A stretch of 64,000 nucleotides of DNA from Mucilaginibacter straminoryzae (GTDB lineage: Bacteria; Bacteroidota; Bacteroidia; Sphingobacteriales; Sphingobacteriaceae): NCBI RefSeq assembly GCF_022953055.1, contig NZ_JALJEJ010000002.1, forward strand, positions 558,001 through 622,000. The letters run 5' to 3'. Under the pieces are notes generated by a model that saw only the letters and a list, made by a program, of their open reading frames with translations, was not told the origin of the DNA and ran no database searches. The position numbers and the translations under genes were made by a program. Below are positions 7,883 through 16,779 of this stretch, one piece after another. Position 1 is the first letter of the stretch; each line of letters opens with the position of its first letter.

Positions 7883-8335
7883 ATGGGTAAATCATCAGAA
7901 ACATTTAGTAAAAAAGAAAAAGAAAAAAAGAGACTAAAAAAACAGCAGGATAAAAAAGAAAAAGCTGCTGAACGCAAAGCCAATTCTGACAAGGGAAAAA
8001 GCCTTGAAGATATGATGGCTTATATCGACGAGAATGGCAACATTACTTCTACGCCGCCAGACCCGACCAAGAAGAAAAAAATAGCGTTAGAAGATATTGA
8101 AATTGGTGTAAGCCGCCAGCCGGATGTTGAAGTTGACCCGGTAAGAAAAGGAACAGTTACCTTCTTCAATAGCTCTAAAGGTTACGGCTTTATAAAAGAC
8201 CTGCAAACACAGGAAAGTGTTTTTGTACACTTTAACGGTTTATTAGAGCAGGTAGATGAAAGAGATAAAGTAACTTTTGAAGTAGAGCGCGGACCGAAAG
8301 GCCTGAACGCTATAAAAGTTAAGAAGGCTGTATAA
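7883..8335 (+). CDS. Cold-shock domain protein with lysine-rich N-terminal extension
   Basis: The last 65 or so of 150 residues form a cold-shock domain: RKGTVTFFNSSKGYGFIKD (with the RNP1-like KGYGFI) and SVFVHFNGL (the RNP2-like VFVHF). This is a single-stranded nucleic-acid binding beta-barrel acting as an RNA chaperone. The first 85 residues are an extension. Residues 1-40 are dominated by Lys/Glu (SKKEKEKKRLKKQQDKKEKAAERK) and probably form a charged helix; the next 45 include MMAYIDENGNITSTPPDP. Such extended cold-shock proteins are known in Bacteroidota. The extension probably adds RNA or ribosome contacts (inference). The gene is monocistronic. Confidence 0.88.
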   Translation: MGKSSETFSKKEKEKKRLKKQQDKKEKAAERKANSDKGKSLEDMMAYIDENGNITSTPPDPTKKKKIALEDIEIGVSRQPDVEVDPVRKGTVTFFNSSKGYGFIKDLQTQESVFVHFNGLLEQVDERDKVTFEVERGPKGLNAIKVKKAV

Positions 8336-8469
8336 TACAGCCTTACAGGTAGCAGCTACTGCCTGCGTGAAGATGTTGAGAAAAAGCTGTGCAAACTCTA
8401 ACTGATGGTTACAGTTAAAAAAGGTAATTTGCTCGCGGTTACCTACAGCATTTCTCTACATTTTCGCCT

Positions 8470-10614
8470 ATGAAAACCTGCTTTACATTTTTAAGCCTGC
8501 TATTGCTTGCCGTATTCACGAAGCAGGCAACTTCGCAGCCCTATAAAATTCAACAGCCCGCACCAGGGGTCGAGATTATTTCCCAGGGCGTTATTGACAA
8601 ATTTACGCCTTATACTTTTTGCAGTGAGCCGCCGCGTATAAAAGCGATGAGCCAGCTGGCACCGGCCAAGCTTCCATTTAATATTAACGACATCCGCGTT
8701 AAAGTTACCCAGCGCGGTGCATTAGTCGATATCCCCTTGGATGACGATGAACATCTGTATGGTTTTGGTTTGCAGATCGGCACGTTTAACCAGCGCGGTC
8801 TGCGTAAAAAGCCCATTGTAAACGACAACCCGCTAAACGATGTCGGGTATACACACGGCCCCACTACCTTTTACGTATCCAACAAAGGCTATGGCATTTT
8901 AATCAACACCACACGCTACACCACCTTTTACTGCGGCACTACCGCCATGAATATTTCGGGCAAGCCGGATGAAAAAACAACCTACGGAGGAAATTCTGTT
9001 CTGGAGTTGTACAGTCATAAATCAGCGGTATCGCACTATGTAGAAGCAGACGTACCGGGCGCCAAAGGAATTGAAGTTTTTGTATTCAGCGGTCCCGATA
9101 TTCTTACCGCGCTGCAGCGTTACAACCTGTTCTCTGGTGGCGGTACAATGCCGGCATTGTGGGGTCTGGGCGTAAAATACCGGGTGAAGGCAGACTTTAA
9201 GCAGGATGAGGTAAAAAAAATGGCAAATTACTTCAGGCAGAACCAGATCCCGTGCGATGTGATCGGGTTGGAACCGAAATGGCAGACGACTGCTTACTCC
9301 TGCTCTTACGTATGGAACCCCGAATATTTTCCTTCGCCGCAGCACCTGATCGATAGCATGAAACTACAGGGCTTCCACCTCAATTTGTGGGAACATGCCT
9401 TTGTGAATCCAAAATCGCCATTGTATAAACCATTAAAAGAACGATCCGGCAATTACCTGGTATGGAACGGCCTGGTGCCGGACTTTGCAGACACCTCTGC
9501 CGCAGGCACCTTTGCCCGTTACCACGAGAATACCTTTGTAAAAGAAGGCATATCCGGCTTTAAACTGGATGAATGCGATAACTCTAATCTGGGTTCCGGC
9601 CACGCCGTATGGAGCTTCCCGGAGCATAGCGAGTTCCCATCTGGTTTAAGCGGCGAGCAAATGCACCAGGTATTCGGCTTGTTGTATCAGAAAACAATCT
9701 ACGATATTTATAAAAAGAGAAACACACGTACCTATCTGGATGTCCGTGCGTCGAGTTCTTTTGCGTCGCCCTACCCTGCTTCTTTGTACAGCGACACTTA
9801 CGACCACCAGGAATATATCGGCATGATTGTAAATAGTGGTTTTGCCGGCATGCTCTGGTCGCCCGAAGTAAGGGAGTCAACCTCTATCGCAGACCTGATG
9901 CGTCGCAGCCAAACCGCAGTATTGTCTGCACAAACCTTATTTAACTCGTGGTACCTTACCAATCCGCCCTGGCTGCAGATAAAGATAGATGAGAACAACC
10001 ACAACCAACTGATGGAGAATGCAAAGCAGGTAGAAGCGGATATCAGGAAGCTGTTGAACTTCCGTATGAGCCTTGTCCCTTATTTATACAATGCTTTCGC
10101 CGATTACCATTTCAAAGGCATTCCGCCTTTTCGCGCGCTGGTGATGGATTATCCAACAGACAAAAACACTTTTAATATTGCCGATGAATATATGATCGGA
10201 AAGGGTATCCTGGCAGCACCTCTAACAGAAAAACAGAATGAACGCAAGGTATACCTGCCTAACGGTAACTGGTATGATTACAATACCGGAAAAAAATTTA
10301 CCGGCGGTCAAACGTATACCATCGCCACTTCCTTTACAGAACTTCCGGTATTTGTGAAAGAAGGCACCATACTCCCCTTGGCCAAGCCGGTGGAGAACGT
10401 TAGCCCAAATACTAAGTTTGAAATTACGTGCTGCGTATATGGCGACAAAGCCCGCGGAACATTATTCGAAGATGACGGCGAAACCTTCGATCTTGAGCAA
10501 GGCAATTACAATAGCTTAACCCTGACTTATGATGGTAAAAAAGGAAATCTTACACGCAGTGGAAGCTTCAAGAACCACCGCTACCAGATTAAAAACTGGG
10601 AAGTGATTAAGTAG
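8470..10614 (+). CDS. Exported GH31-family glycoside hydrolase of a divergent clade
   Basis: This 714-residue protein has a signal peptide (MKTCFTFLSLLLLAVFTKQATSQ), an N-terminal beta-sandwich with YGFGLQIGTFNQRG, a GH31 (beta/alpha)8 barrel and C-terminal beta domains (YDYNTGKKFTGGQTY; LFEDDGETFDLEQG). The likely nucleophile is D367 in GFKLDECD. The acid/base region differs from classical alpha-glucosidases: TYLDVRASSSF replaces the RAGYSGLQRY type, and D442 in LYSDTYDH is the best candidate. GLEPKWQTTAY in place of the usual LDIDY-type motif suggests a clade closer to alpha-galactosidase-like or other non-glucosidase GH31 enzymes. It stands alone and is periplasmic or surface-exposed. GH31 membership is firm; the substrate is unknown. 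Confidence 0.88.
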   Translation: MKTCFTFLSLLLLAVFTKQATSQPYKIQQPAPGVEIISQGVIDKFTPYTFCSEPPRIKAMSQLAPAKLPFNINDIRVKVTQRGALVDIPLDDDEHLYGFGLQIGTFNQRGLRKKPIVNDNPLNDVGYTHGPTTFYVSNKGYGILINTTRYTTFYCGTTAMNISGKPDEKTTYGGNSVLELYSHKSAVSHYVEADVPGAKGIEVFVFSGPDILTALQRYNLFSGGGTMPALWGLGVKYRVKADFKQDEVKKMANYFRQNQIPCDVIGLEPKWQTTAYSCSYVWNPEYFPSPQHLIDSMKLQGFHLNLWEHAFVNPKSPLYKPLKERSGNYLVWNGLVPDFADTSAAGTFARYHENTFVKEGISGFKLDECDNSNLGSGHAVWSFPEHSEFPSGLSGEQMHQVFGLLYQKTIYDIYKKRNTRTYLDVRASSSFASPYPASLYSDTYDHQEYIGMIVNSGFAGMLWSPEVRESTSIADLMRRSQTAVLSAQTLFNSWYLTNPPWLQIKIDENNHNQLMENAKQVEADIRKLLNFRMSLVPYLYNAFADYHFKGIPPFRALVMDYPTDKNTFNIADEYMIGKGILAAPLTEKQNERKVYLPNGNWYDYNTGKKFTGGQTYTIATSFTELPVFVKEGTILPLAKPVENVSPNTKFEITCCVYGDKARGTLFEDDGETFDLEQGNYNSLTLTYDGKKGNLTRSGSFKNHRYQIKNWEVIK

Positions 10615-10636
10615 CCTAACCTTGTTTGTTAATTAG

Positions 10637-10696
10637 AAAGAGCGCAGAAAAGATTTGAGGAGTGATATTTCCTTCAATTGCCTTTCTGCGCTCTTT
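10637..10696. terminator. Bidirectional terminator between convergent genes
   Basis: Bases 10637-10650 (AAAGAGCGCAGAAA) pair perfectly with 10683-10696 over 14 bp, with a 32-base loop. Runs of A and T at the stem ends let it work both for the GH31 gene and for the convergent kinase gene. Confidence 0.75.
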
Positions 10697-10710
10697 TGAT
10701 ATGTTTGTTA

Positions 10711-13233
10711 TTACACTACCCCGCTTAGCCAAGCTTCAGCTTCCTTGCTGTCTGTAAAGAATTGTGCTATGATGTTCCCTTGTTTTACATCCACGCTTTT
10801 TTGTGCGGACAGCTGGCTAAAGGCACTTGGCGAAACTATCCAGGCGACGTATTTCAAACCTGCCTCTTCCGCCAGGGGGAACCACTCCATGCCCACCCAT
10901 TCCGACGCCTCTGACCAGGTACCTAAAACCCGGCGGTTATCGTTTAGCAATTTCCCGCAGTTATTTTTCCGGATGCGGTCCAGTATCGCCATACATCCTT
11001 CCTTTACGGTTTCAAAATTTTGAAAACCCTTCCAGTCAGCTTCGAGCCACTGTTGATGTGCGTTATAAAAAATGCTGAGATGTTTGCTTTCGTACCGGTG
11101 TACAGATTTCAATACCAGTTCGCCATGAGCAACTTCCTGCTTCAGCGGCAGCCTGAAATAAAAGGTAGATCCCTTACCCTCTTCGCTATCAATCCAGAAG
11201 CTTCCATGGTGTCTTCGCAAAATTTCAGAAGAAATAAAAAGTCCCAAACCCAGCCCCTCAAAACGCATCGCCGTATTATCCACCCGGTAATAGCGCTCGA
11301 AAAGCCGGTCGAGGTGGGCTTTAGCGATGCCGATACCGAAGTCTTTAACAGAAAAAACAACCTCGCCTTCTTCTATCTCGCTTTTGATAATGATCTTTTT
11401 ACTATCTGGCGAATACTTAATGGCATTAGTTAAAAAATTATTGATCACCTGCTCTAACCGCAGGTGATCGCCCGTCAGCATTACCTCTGTATTTACCTTA
11501 ATTTCCAGATCATAGCCAGTCGCAGCCAGTTGCGCAGCCTGCACGGTGTCCAATAACATTTCATCAAACCGGAAGGGTTCCATATTATAGGTCATCTTTC
11601 CGGCATTGATCTTGGTAACATCCAGCAGGTCGCTGATCAGCTTTTCCAGTCGCCGTACATGGTCTGCAGACTTCACAATAAAATTCCGGAGCTTTTCCCC
11701 ATCGTTTTCACGTTGCATCAACTGGTTGAAGGCCTTGATACTTGTTAATGGGGTTTTTAGTTCGTGGCTGGCGATGGACAGAAATTCATCCTTCCGCTGC
11801 TCGTTAGCCTTCTGCTGCTCTATATTGGTATTTGTACCTATCCAGCTTTTTATTTCACCGTCTTCAATAAAGGGTAGGGCCCGGGTTAGATGCCACTGAT
11901 AAACACCATCGTGCATGCGTAAACGGTGTTCCATTGTATATTCAATACCGGCATCTAAGCTATTCTGCCACCGTTGTTGGCTTTCGTCAATATCATCCGG
12001 GTGAATGAATTTCCGAAGTCCATATTCGGCAACTGTCTTACCCATTTCGCCAAAATCCCTGGCCATTACCAGGTTTACATAATCAAATACTCCGTCAGGA
12101 GTGGCTGTCCATACGTGTTGCGGAATTGCATCGAGCATAAAGCGCAGGCTCGCTTCGCTTTCCTCTATCCGCTCTAATGACCCCCGTAATTGCTCCTGGG
12201 TTACGTAAAGCTCTTCGTTTATGGCGGTTAATTCCTCGTTTGTTGCACCCAACTCCTCTTCATATTCCTGGCTGCGCTCTTTAGCATAAGCATTATTGAC
12301 GATAGTGCCTGTATGTAATCCAACCGTATCTAAAAAATTGAGGTAGTCTTCATCCAAACGTTTACGCGGCGATACGCCTAAAACGGCATAACCGATAATC
12401 AGTGAATCGTCACGGATTAAGGGTACCAGGCAAACTTCTGCAAGTGCTTCTGACCAATAATTGCTTTCTATCAACGGAATAGACGGGTGATCCGCAAGCT
12501 GTAAAACCACGCTCTCCCCTTTTAAAACATCATCGGTTTTCGGCCACAACACACCTGCCAGTTTCCTGCCCGATTCGCTGAAGGCGGTCAGCTGCGGGTT
12601 TTCATCACTTTGCTTCGCACCAGAATAGATCAGGAAGAAGGGGATATCAAGTTCCGCCGCCTCCAGTATTTCTGTCACCACCCTTAATCCCTCTTTTACC
12701 GTCTGCGGAAAATTCAGGCGTTGCAGAAGCGCCTGTAGTGTTAAATTTCTCCTGGCGTTTATAAAGCGGTAAGTAGTTTCAATCACCGCGTTAAATACAC
12801 CTCCTATGCTCCCGTCTGCAGCGACGATGGGCGACAGTGTATAATCGAAATAGCATTCTTCTGTATAGCCATAACGATGCATGAGCAGCAAAGCATCTGG
12901 CTGACGGATAGAGTTACCACTATTCAGCACACTATTAAATTGTTCATCCAGGCCTGCCCATATCTCAGGCCAAACTACAGCACCCGGGTTACCAAGCGCC
13001 CAGGGGTGTTTGTTGCCTGGTATACTGCTCCAGGCATCATTATATAACAAAGTAAAATCACTTCCCCAGTAAATAGCAATAGGGAAGCCGGAATTCAAGC
13101 TGATGCTTGCTGCATATTTCAGGCTGTCGCTCCAGCTTTCGGGCGAACCGAGCATTGTTGCTGACCAATCTTTTGCGCGGATTAGCTCTCCCATTTTACC
13201 GCCGCCTTGAAGAAACGGATAAGTATCAGACAC
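10711..13233 (-). CDS. PAS/GAF sensor histidine kinase with C-terminal STAS/SpoIIAA-like domain
   Basis: An 840-residue soluble kinase with no membrane segment. Residues 1-155 are a PAS-like module starting FLQGGGKMGELIRAKDWSA, common at the start of such kinases. About 160-315 look like a GAF domain, 320-360 a coiled coil (EEELGATNEELTAINEELYV), and 360-475 a PAS domain with a PAC end (GTNTNIEQQKANEQ). HisKA follows with H490 in SIASHELKTP, then HATPase with NNFLTNAIKYSP, VKDFGIGI and GLGLGLF. About 125 further residues follow (715-840), with RRVLGTWSEASEWVGMEWFPLAEEAGLKYVAWIVSPSAFSQLSA. This resembles small standalone STAS/SEC14-like proteins of Bacteroidota; the fold assignment is from memory. 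The start is GTG (13231-13233), chosen because the family N-terminal motif begins within a few residues. It is divergent from a LOV kinase. Confidence 0.88.
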   Translation of the reverse strand: MSDTYPFLQGGGKMGELIRAKDWSATMLGSPESWSDSLKYAASISLNSGFPIAIYWGSDFTLLYNDAWSSIPGNKHPWALGNPGAVVWPEIWAGLDEQFNSVLNSGNSIRQPDALLLMHRYGYTEECYFDYTLSPIVAADGSIGGVFNAVIETTYRFINARRNLTLQALLQRLNFPQTVKEGLRVVTEILEAAELDIPFFLIYSGAKQSDENPQLTAFSESGRKLAGVLWPKTDDVLKGESVVLQLADHPSIPLIESNYWSEALAEVCLVPLIRDDSLIIGYAVLGVSPRKRLDEDYLNFLDTVGLHTGTIVNNAYAKERSQEYEEELGATNEELTAINEELYVTQEQLRGSLERIEESEASLRFMLDAIPQHVWTATPDGVFDYVNLVMARDFGEMGKTVAEYGLRKFIHPDDIDESQQRWQNSLDAGIEYTMEHRLRMHDGVYQWHLTRALPFIEDGEIKSWIGTNTNIEQQKANEQRKDEFLSIASHELKTPLTSIKAFNQLMQRENDGEKLRNFIVKSADHVRRLEKLISDLLDVTKINAGKMTYNMEPFRFDEMLLDTVQAAQLAATGYDLEIKVNTEVMLTGDHLRLEQVINNFLTNAIKYSPDSKKIIIKSEIEEGEVVFSVKDFGIGIAKAHLDRLFERYYRVDNTAMRFEGLGLGLFISSEILRRHHGSFWIDSEEGKGSTFYFRLPLKQEVAHGELVLKSVHRYESKHLSIFYNAHQQWLEADWKGFQNFETVKEGCMAILDRIRKNNCGKLLNDNRRVLGTWSEASEWVGMEWFPLAEEAGLKYVAWIVSPSAFSQLSAQKSVDVKQGNIIAQFFTDSKEAEAWLSGVV

Positions 13234-13417
13234 GTTTATAGACTTTTATTTTTTCACAGGTAATTTCGGCCACAAATAAATTATTTAAACAGCACAAAGC
13301 GCAGCGTGTTTTATTACTTTTTACTTTTCAGCACAAGTGTAAATACGCAAACACTTTGGCATCAACAAATGTTAACTGTTCTATAATTTGCTGGATGATA
13401 ATTTATTATAGATAGCT

Positions 13418-14971
13418 TTGGACTCACTTAAGGATGGACATTTTACTTTCTCGCGCGATACTGTAGAGCAGGACTTTACCTTGCTGACAGCCGCTCTTGA
13501 TGCCAGTATCACGGGTATCATTATCACGGATAACCGATTGACGGATAATCCGATTATTTACTGCAATAGTGCTTTTGAAAAAATGACAGGTTATGACCGG
13601 AAAGAAATTATCGGACATAACTGCAGGCTTTTGCAGCGTGAGGACCGCACCCAAAAAGAACGGCAGCAACTGCGCGAAGGTATTGACCAGGGCAAACCTG
13701 TGATGGTCGAAATAAGGAACTATACCAAAACAGGTACGCTTTTCTGGAATGAATTGTATGTTTCCCCCATTAAAGACGCTTCGGGAAAGGTAACCCATTT
13801 TATAGGTATTCAGCATGATGTAACCCGTAGAAAGCAGGCTGAAGCCGAGTTGGAGAATGAGCGGCAGTTAATGGAACAGCGCATAGAAGAACGCACGCAA
13901 AGCCTTAAACTTGGCCAGGAGTATGTAGAGAGTATTGTGCAGACCGTGCGCGAAAGTTTGATCGTTTTAGACAACAACTACAAAGTACTAAGCGTAAATG
14001 ATCATTTCCTGCGCACCTTTAAAGTAAACAAAGAGGAAACCGAAAATAAACTACTTTTTGATTTGGGCAATGGCCAGTGGAACATTCCCAGATTAAAAGA
14101 ACTGCTGGAAAAAGTTCTGCCTACCAACAATCCCGTGGTCGATTTCCAGGTAGAGCACGATTTTCCGTACATCGGCCATAAAGTGATGCTCTTAAACGCG
14201 CACCGGATAGAATATTCGGGCGAATATAAAGATCGCATTCTGATTGCCATTGAGGATATCACAGACCGCAGTGAGATTGAAAAACGAAAGGATGATTTCC
14301 TTACCGTTGCCAGTCACGAGCTAAAGACACCTTTAACTACCATTAAAGGTTATGTGCAAATGATGAACCGGTTTATGCCTGAAGAAACCGATGAAAAGTT
14401 TAAAGACATATTAGCCAAAACTGCCCAATTCATCGACCGTTTAAGCAACCTGATCACCGAGTTGCTGGATGTATCGCGCATACAAACCGGCAAAATGGCC
14501 ATTCACCGGGAAATGTTTGATTTCGACCAGATGATAGCTGAAACCGTGGAAGGTATACAGGCGGCTTCGAAAAGTCACCAGATCATCATTAAAGGTGAAC
14601 CAATCGGCAGCTATAACGGAGATGAGTCGCATCTGATCCAGGTAGTAAATAACCTGGTTTCTAATGCCGTAAAATATTCGCCCGAAAGCAAAATAGTTGA
14701 GGTGCACAAAGCATTCGTAAGCGACTATATCAAACTTTCTGTGATTGATAACGGCATGGGGATCAGCGCGGAAGACCAGCAGAAAATATTTGAGCGTTTT
14801 TATCGCGCAGGAGACATACAGACCAAATTCCCCGGAATGGGCGTTGGCTTATATATCTGCGATCAGATCATAAAACAACATGGAGGTACCCTTTGGGTGG
14901 AAAGTGAAAAAGGCAAGGGTTCTAATTTTAGTTTTACACTTCCCACAAAAGAAGCACCTGGAAAAAAATGA
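13418..14971 (+). CDS. LOV-domain blue-light sensor histidine kinase
   Basis: Residues about 22-138 form a LOV-type PAS domain. GHNCRLLQ carries the flavin-reactive cysteine (C69), NYTKTGTLFWNELYVSP supplies the conserved Asn residues (N101, N111), and FIGIQHDVT supplies the glutamine (Q132). A coiled coil (138-170), a second PAS-like domain (170-283), HisKA (H300 in TVASHELKTP) and HATPase (NNLVSNAVKYSP, VIDNGMGIS, GMGVGLY) follow. All residues for a flavin-cysteinyl photocycle are present. No ATG precedes the LOV core: the first codon is TTG at 13418, which lies inside a perfect -7 box (TAGCTTTG, 13413-13420), so translation may really begin at the TTG at 13481. It overlaps the next gene, a response regulator, by 4 bp. 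Confidence 0.9.
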   Translation: MDSLKDGHFTFSRDTVEQDFTLLTAALDASITGIIITDNRLTDNPIIYCNSAFEKMTGYDRKEIIGHNCRLLQREDRTQKERQQLREGIDQGKPVMVEIRNYTKTGTLFWNELYVSPIKDASGKVTHFIGIQHDVTRRKQAEAELENERQLMEQRIEERTQSLKLGQEYVESIVQTVRESLIVLDNNYKVLSVNDHFLRTFKVNKEETENKLLFDLGNGQWNIPRLKELLEKVLPTNNPVVDFQVEHDFPYIGHKVMLLNAHRIEYSGEYKDRILIAIEDITDRSEIEKRKDDFLTVASHELKTPLTTIKGYVQMMNRFMPEETDEKFKDILAKTAQFIDRLSNLITELLDVSRIQTGKMAIHREMFDFDQMIAETVEGIQAASKSHQIIIKGEPIGSYNGDESHLIQVVNNLVSNAVKYSPESKIVEVHKAFVSDYIKLSVIDNGMGISAEDQQKIFERFYRAGDIQTKFPGMGVGLYICDQIIKQHGGTLWVESEKGKGSNFSFTLPTKEAPGKK

Positions 14972-15339
14972 GTAAGAAGAAAGTATTGGTATGCGACGAT
15001 GATACCGGGATACTCGAAATGCTGGAACTGGCACTTGAAAGCGACGAAACCGTTATTATTACTGAATCGAACAGCCTGAACGTAATACCGTTAATTGAAA
15101 AAGAAAAACCTGATCTGATCCTGCTGGACCTGTGGATGCCTGTGCTATCCGGCGATCAGATATTGCGTGCTATACGCCAGCAGACAGATACGCAATCTTT
15201 ACCCGTCATCATTATCTCTGCCAGCCTTGATGGCGCAAAAATCGCCCGTGAAAATGGGGCAAATGACTTTCTTGCCAAACCGTTCGATATAGACGAACTA
15301 TTCAACCGCGTTTGTAAGCAGATCGAAGTAGGCTGTTAA
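14968..15339 (+). CDS. Single-domain response regulator (CheY-like receiver)
   Basis: The 123-residue protein is a receiver domain only. It has the acidic pair in VLVCDDDTG, the phospho-acceptor aspartate in LILLDLWMPV, the Ser in IIISASLDG and the lysine in FLAKPFD. No output domain is present, so it probably works by protein contact or in a phosphorelay. Its ATG overlaps the stop of the LOV kinase gene (ATGA), which implies translational coupling and makes that kinase its likely partner. Similar LOV-kinase/single-receiver pairs (LovK/LovR) are known in Caulobacter; any equivalence is inference. A strong hairpin follows the gene. Confidence 0.92.
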   Translation: MSKKKVLVCDDDTGILEMLELALESDETVIITESNSLNVIPLIEKEKPDLILLDLWMPVLSGDQILRAIRQQTDTQSLPVIIISASLDGAKIARENGANDFLAKPFDIDELFNRVCKQIEVGC

Positions 15340-15369
15340 TTCATCCGCGATTTCGATATCGGATTCACC

Positions 15370-15405
15370 GCAAACAGGCTGTAGCGATTGCTACAGCCTG
15401 TTTGC
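15370..15405 (+). terminator. Intrinsic terminator after the LOV kinase/response regulator operon
   Basis: A perfect 16-bp stem (15370-15385 with 15390-15405) with loop GATT, GC-rich near the loop and followed by TTTCT. Confidence 0.85.
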
Positions 15406-15548
15406 TTTCTAACTACGGCAGTTCCGACAATTTGCCGATAAATATCTTTTTAAATTAATTAAAAACTTTTTAAAAATATTTTTAAGTAAGCTTTTGTTAT
15501 TAAATAATTATTATGTAATTATGTATTAATTAAAAACTTATACTAGTA

Positions 15549-16748
15549 ATGTTGCTCAGTCAACTTGAAGTCTTAAAAACCTTATACTACAATAAAGGCT
15601 ATTCCATCCATGACATCAGCATGGTTACCGGCCGCAGCATCCCTTTTACCACTAAAGCGATCAGCGAGCTGTTAGAAATGGGCTTTATTAAAGAAGATGG
15701 TTTAAGAATTTCAAGTGGCGGCCGTAAGCCTGCAACCTATTCTTTATCAGCAAATACCGGATTTATTGTTTCTGTAGCGATTGACCAGTTTAAAACACGA
15801 GTGGTTATTGCCGATCTGGGCACCGGCTTTATCGGCGAGACGCAGGAACTGGAAATTAATATCCATCAAAAACACGATGCGATTTTTGACCTGGTAGATT
15901 TCATCAACCAAACCATCACTGCGTCCGGACGGCCGAAAGAAAGATTCCTGGCAATTGGCATTACCATGCCTGGTTTTATCGATGCATTTAAAGGCAACAA
16001 CCTGCTATTTGTAAAATCTCCGCAAGGAACTTTTGTAGATTTCATCGCAGAAAAAACCGGCTTACCTGTTTTCATCGAAAACGACTCTACAGCTATTGCC
16101 CTTGCCGAACAAAAGTTTGGATTACCCATCGCTAAAAACGATTCCATGATCATCAACCTGGGCTGGGGTATTGGATTAGGCATGATCGTTAATCAAAAAG
16201 TATTCAAAGGGCATAGCGGTTTCGCGGGCGAATTCAGTCACCTTGCCCTTTACAAAAACGGCAAACTCTGCTCGTGCGGCAAACACGGCTGCCTGGAAAC
16301 AGAAGCATCGCTGCTGGCCATTGAAGCCAAAGCAATAGACGGCCTGAAAGCAGGCGAAGTAAGCCATCTCTCTAATTACGAGCATATCACCGCGGATGAT
16401 ATTATCAACGAAGCGATCAAAGGTGACGCTTACGCGATCAAGATCATATCCGAGTGTGCTTATTATATCGGCCAGGGATTGGCTATTCTTATTCATTTAA
16501 TGAACCCCGAAAGCATTATTCTGAGCGGCAAAGGCAGCGTGATTGGCAAAATATGGCTGGCCCCTATCCAGCAGGCTATTCACCAACACTGCATCCCGCA
16601 TTTAACTACTTATACCACGCTTGCCGTATCTGAGCTGGGCGACAAAGCCCAATTACTCGGCGGTTTAGCGATAGTTGTCGAAAATCTGGATAAGATTAAA
16701 GACAAAATTTCAGCATGGCTAACTGTCCAACACCAAAATCATAACTGA
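15549..16748 (+). CDS. ROK-family transcriptional regulator (NagC/XylR type)
   Basis: A winged helix-turn-helix (about residues 5-60, YSIHDISMVTGRSIPFTTKAISELLEMGFI) is followed by a ROK sugar-kinase-like domain. This domain has the phosphate-loop region (VSVAIDQFKTRVVIADL), the sugar-binding END motif (VFIENDSTAIALAEQKFG) and the zinc motif CSCGKHGCLE. The loop lacks the usual DxGxT kinase signature, as in ROK repressors. It lies 31 bp before susC on the same strand, so it probably controls that pair in response to a sugar or sugar phosphate, which cannot be named. The upstream 200 bp are extremely AT-rich. Confidence 0.88.
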   Translation: MLLSQLEVLKTLYYNKGYSIHDISMVTGRSIPFTTKAISELLEMGFIKEDGLRISSGGRKPATYSLSANTGFIVSVAIDQFKTRVVIADLGTGFIGETQELEINIHQKHDAIFDLVDFINQTITASGRPKERFLAIGITMPGFIDAFKGNNLLFVKSPQGTFVDFIAEKTGLPVFIENDSTAIALAEQKFGLPIAKNDSMIINLGWGIGLGMIVNQKVFKGHSGFAGEFSHLALYKNGKLCSCGKHGCLETEASLLAIEAKAIDGLKAGEVSHLSNYEHITADDIINEAIKGDAYAIKIISECAYYIGQGLAILIHLMNPESIILSGKGSVIGKIWLAPIQQAIHQHCIPHLTTYTTLAVSELGDKAQLLGGLAIVVENLDKIKDKISAWLTVQHQNHN

Positions 16749-16779
16749 TTTATTTTAAACAACCAACAATTTAATTTCT

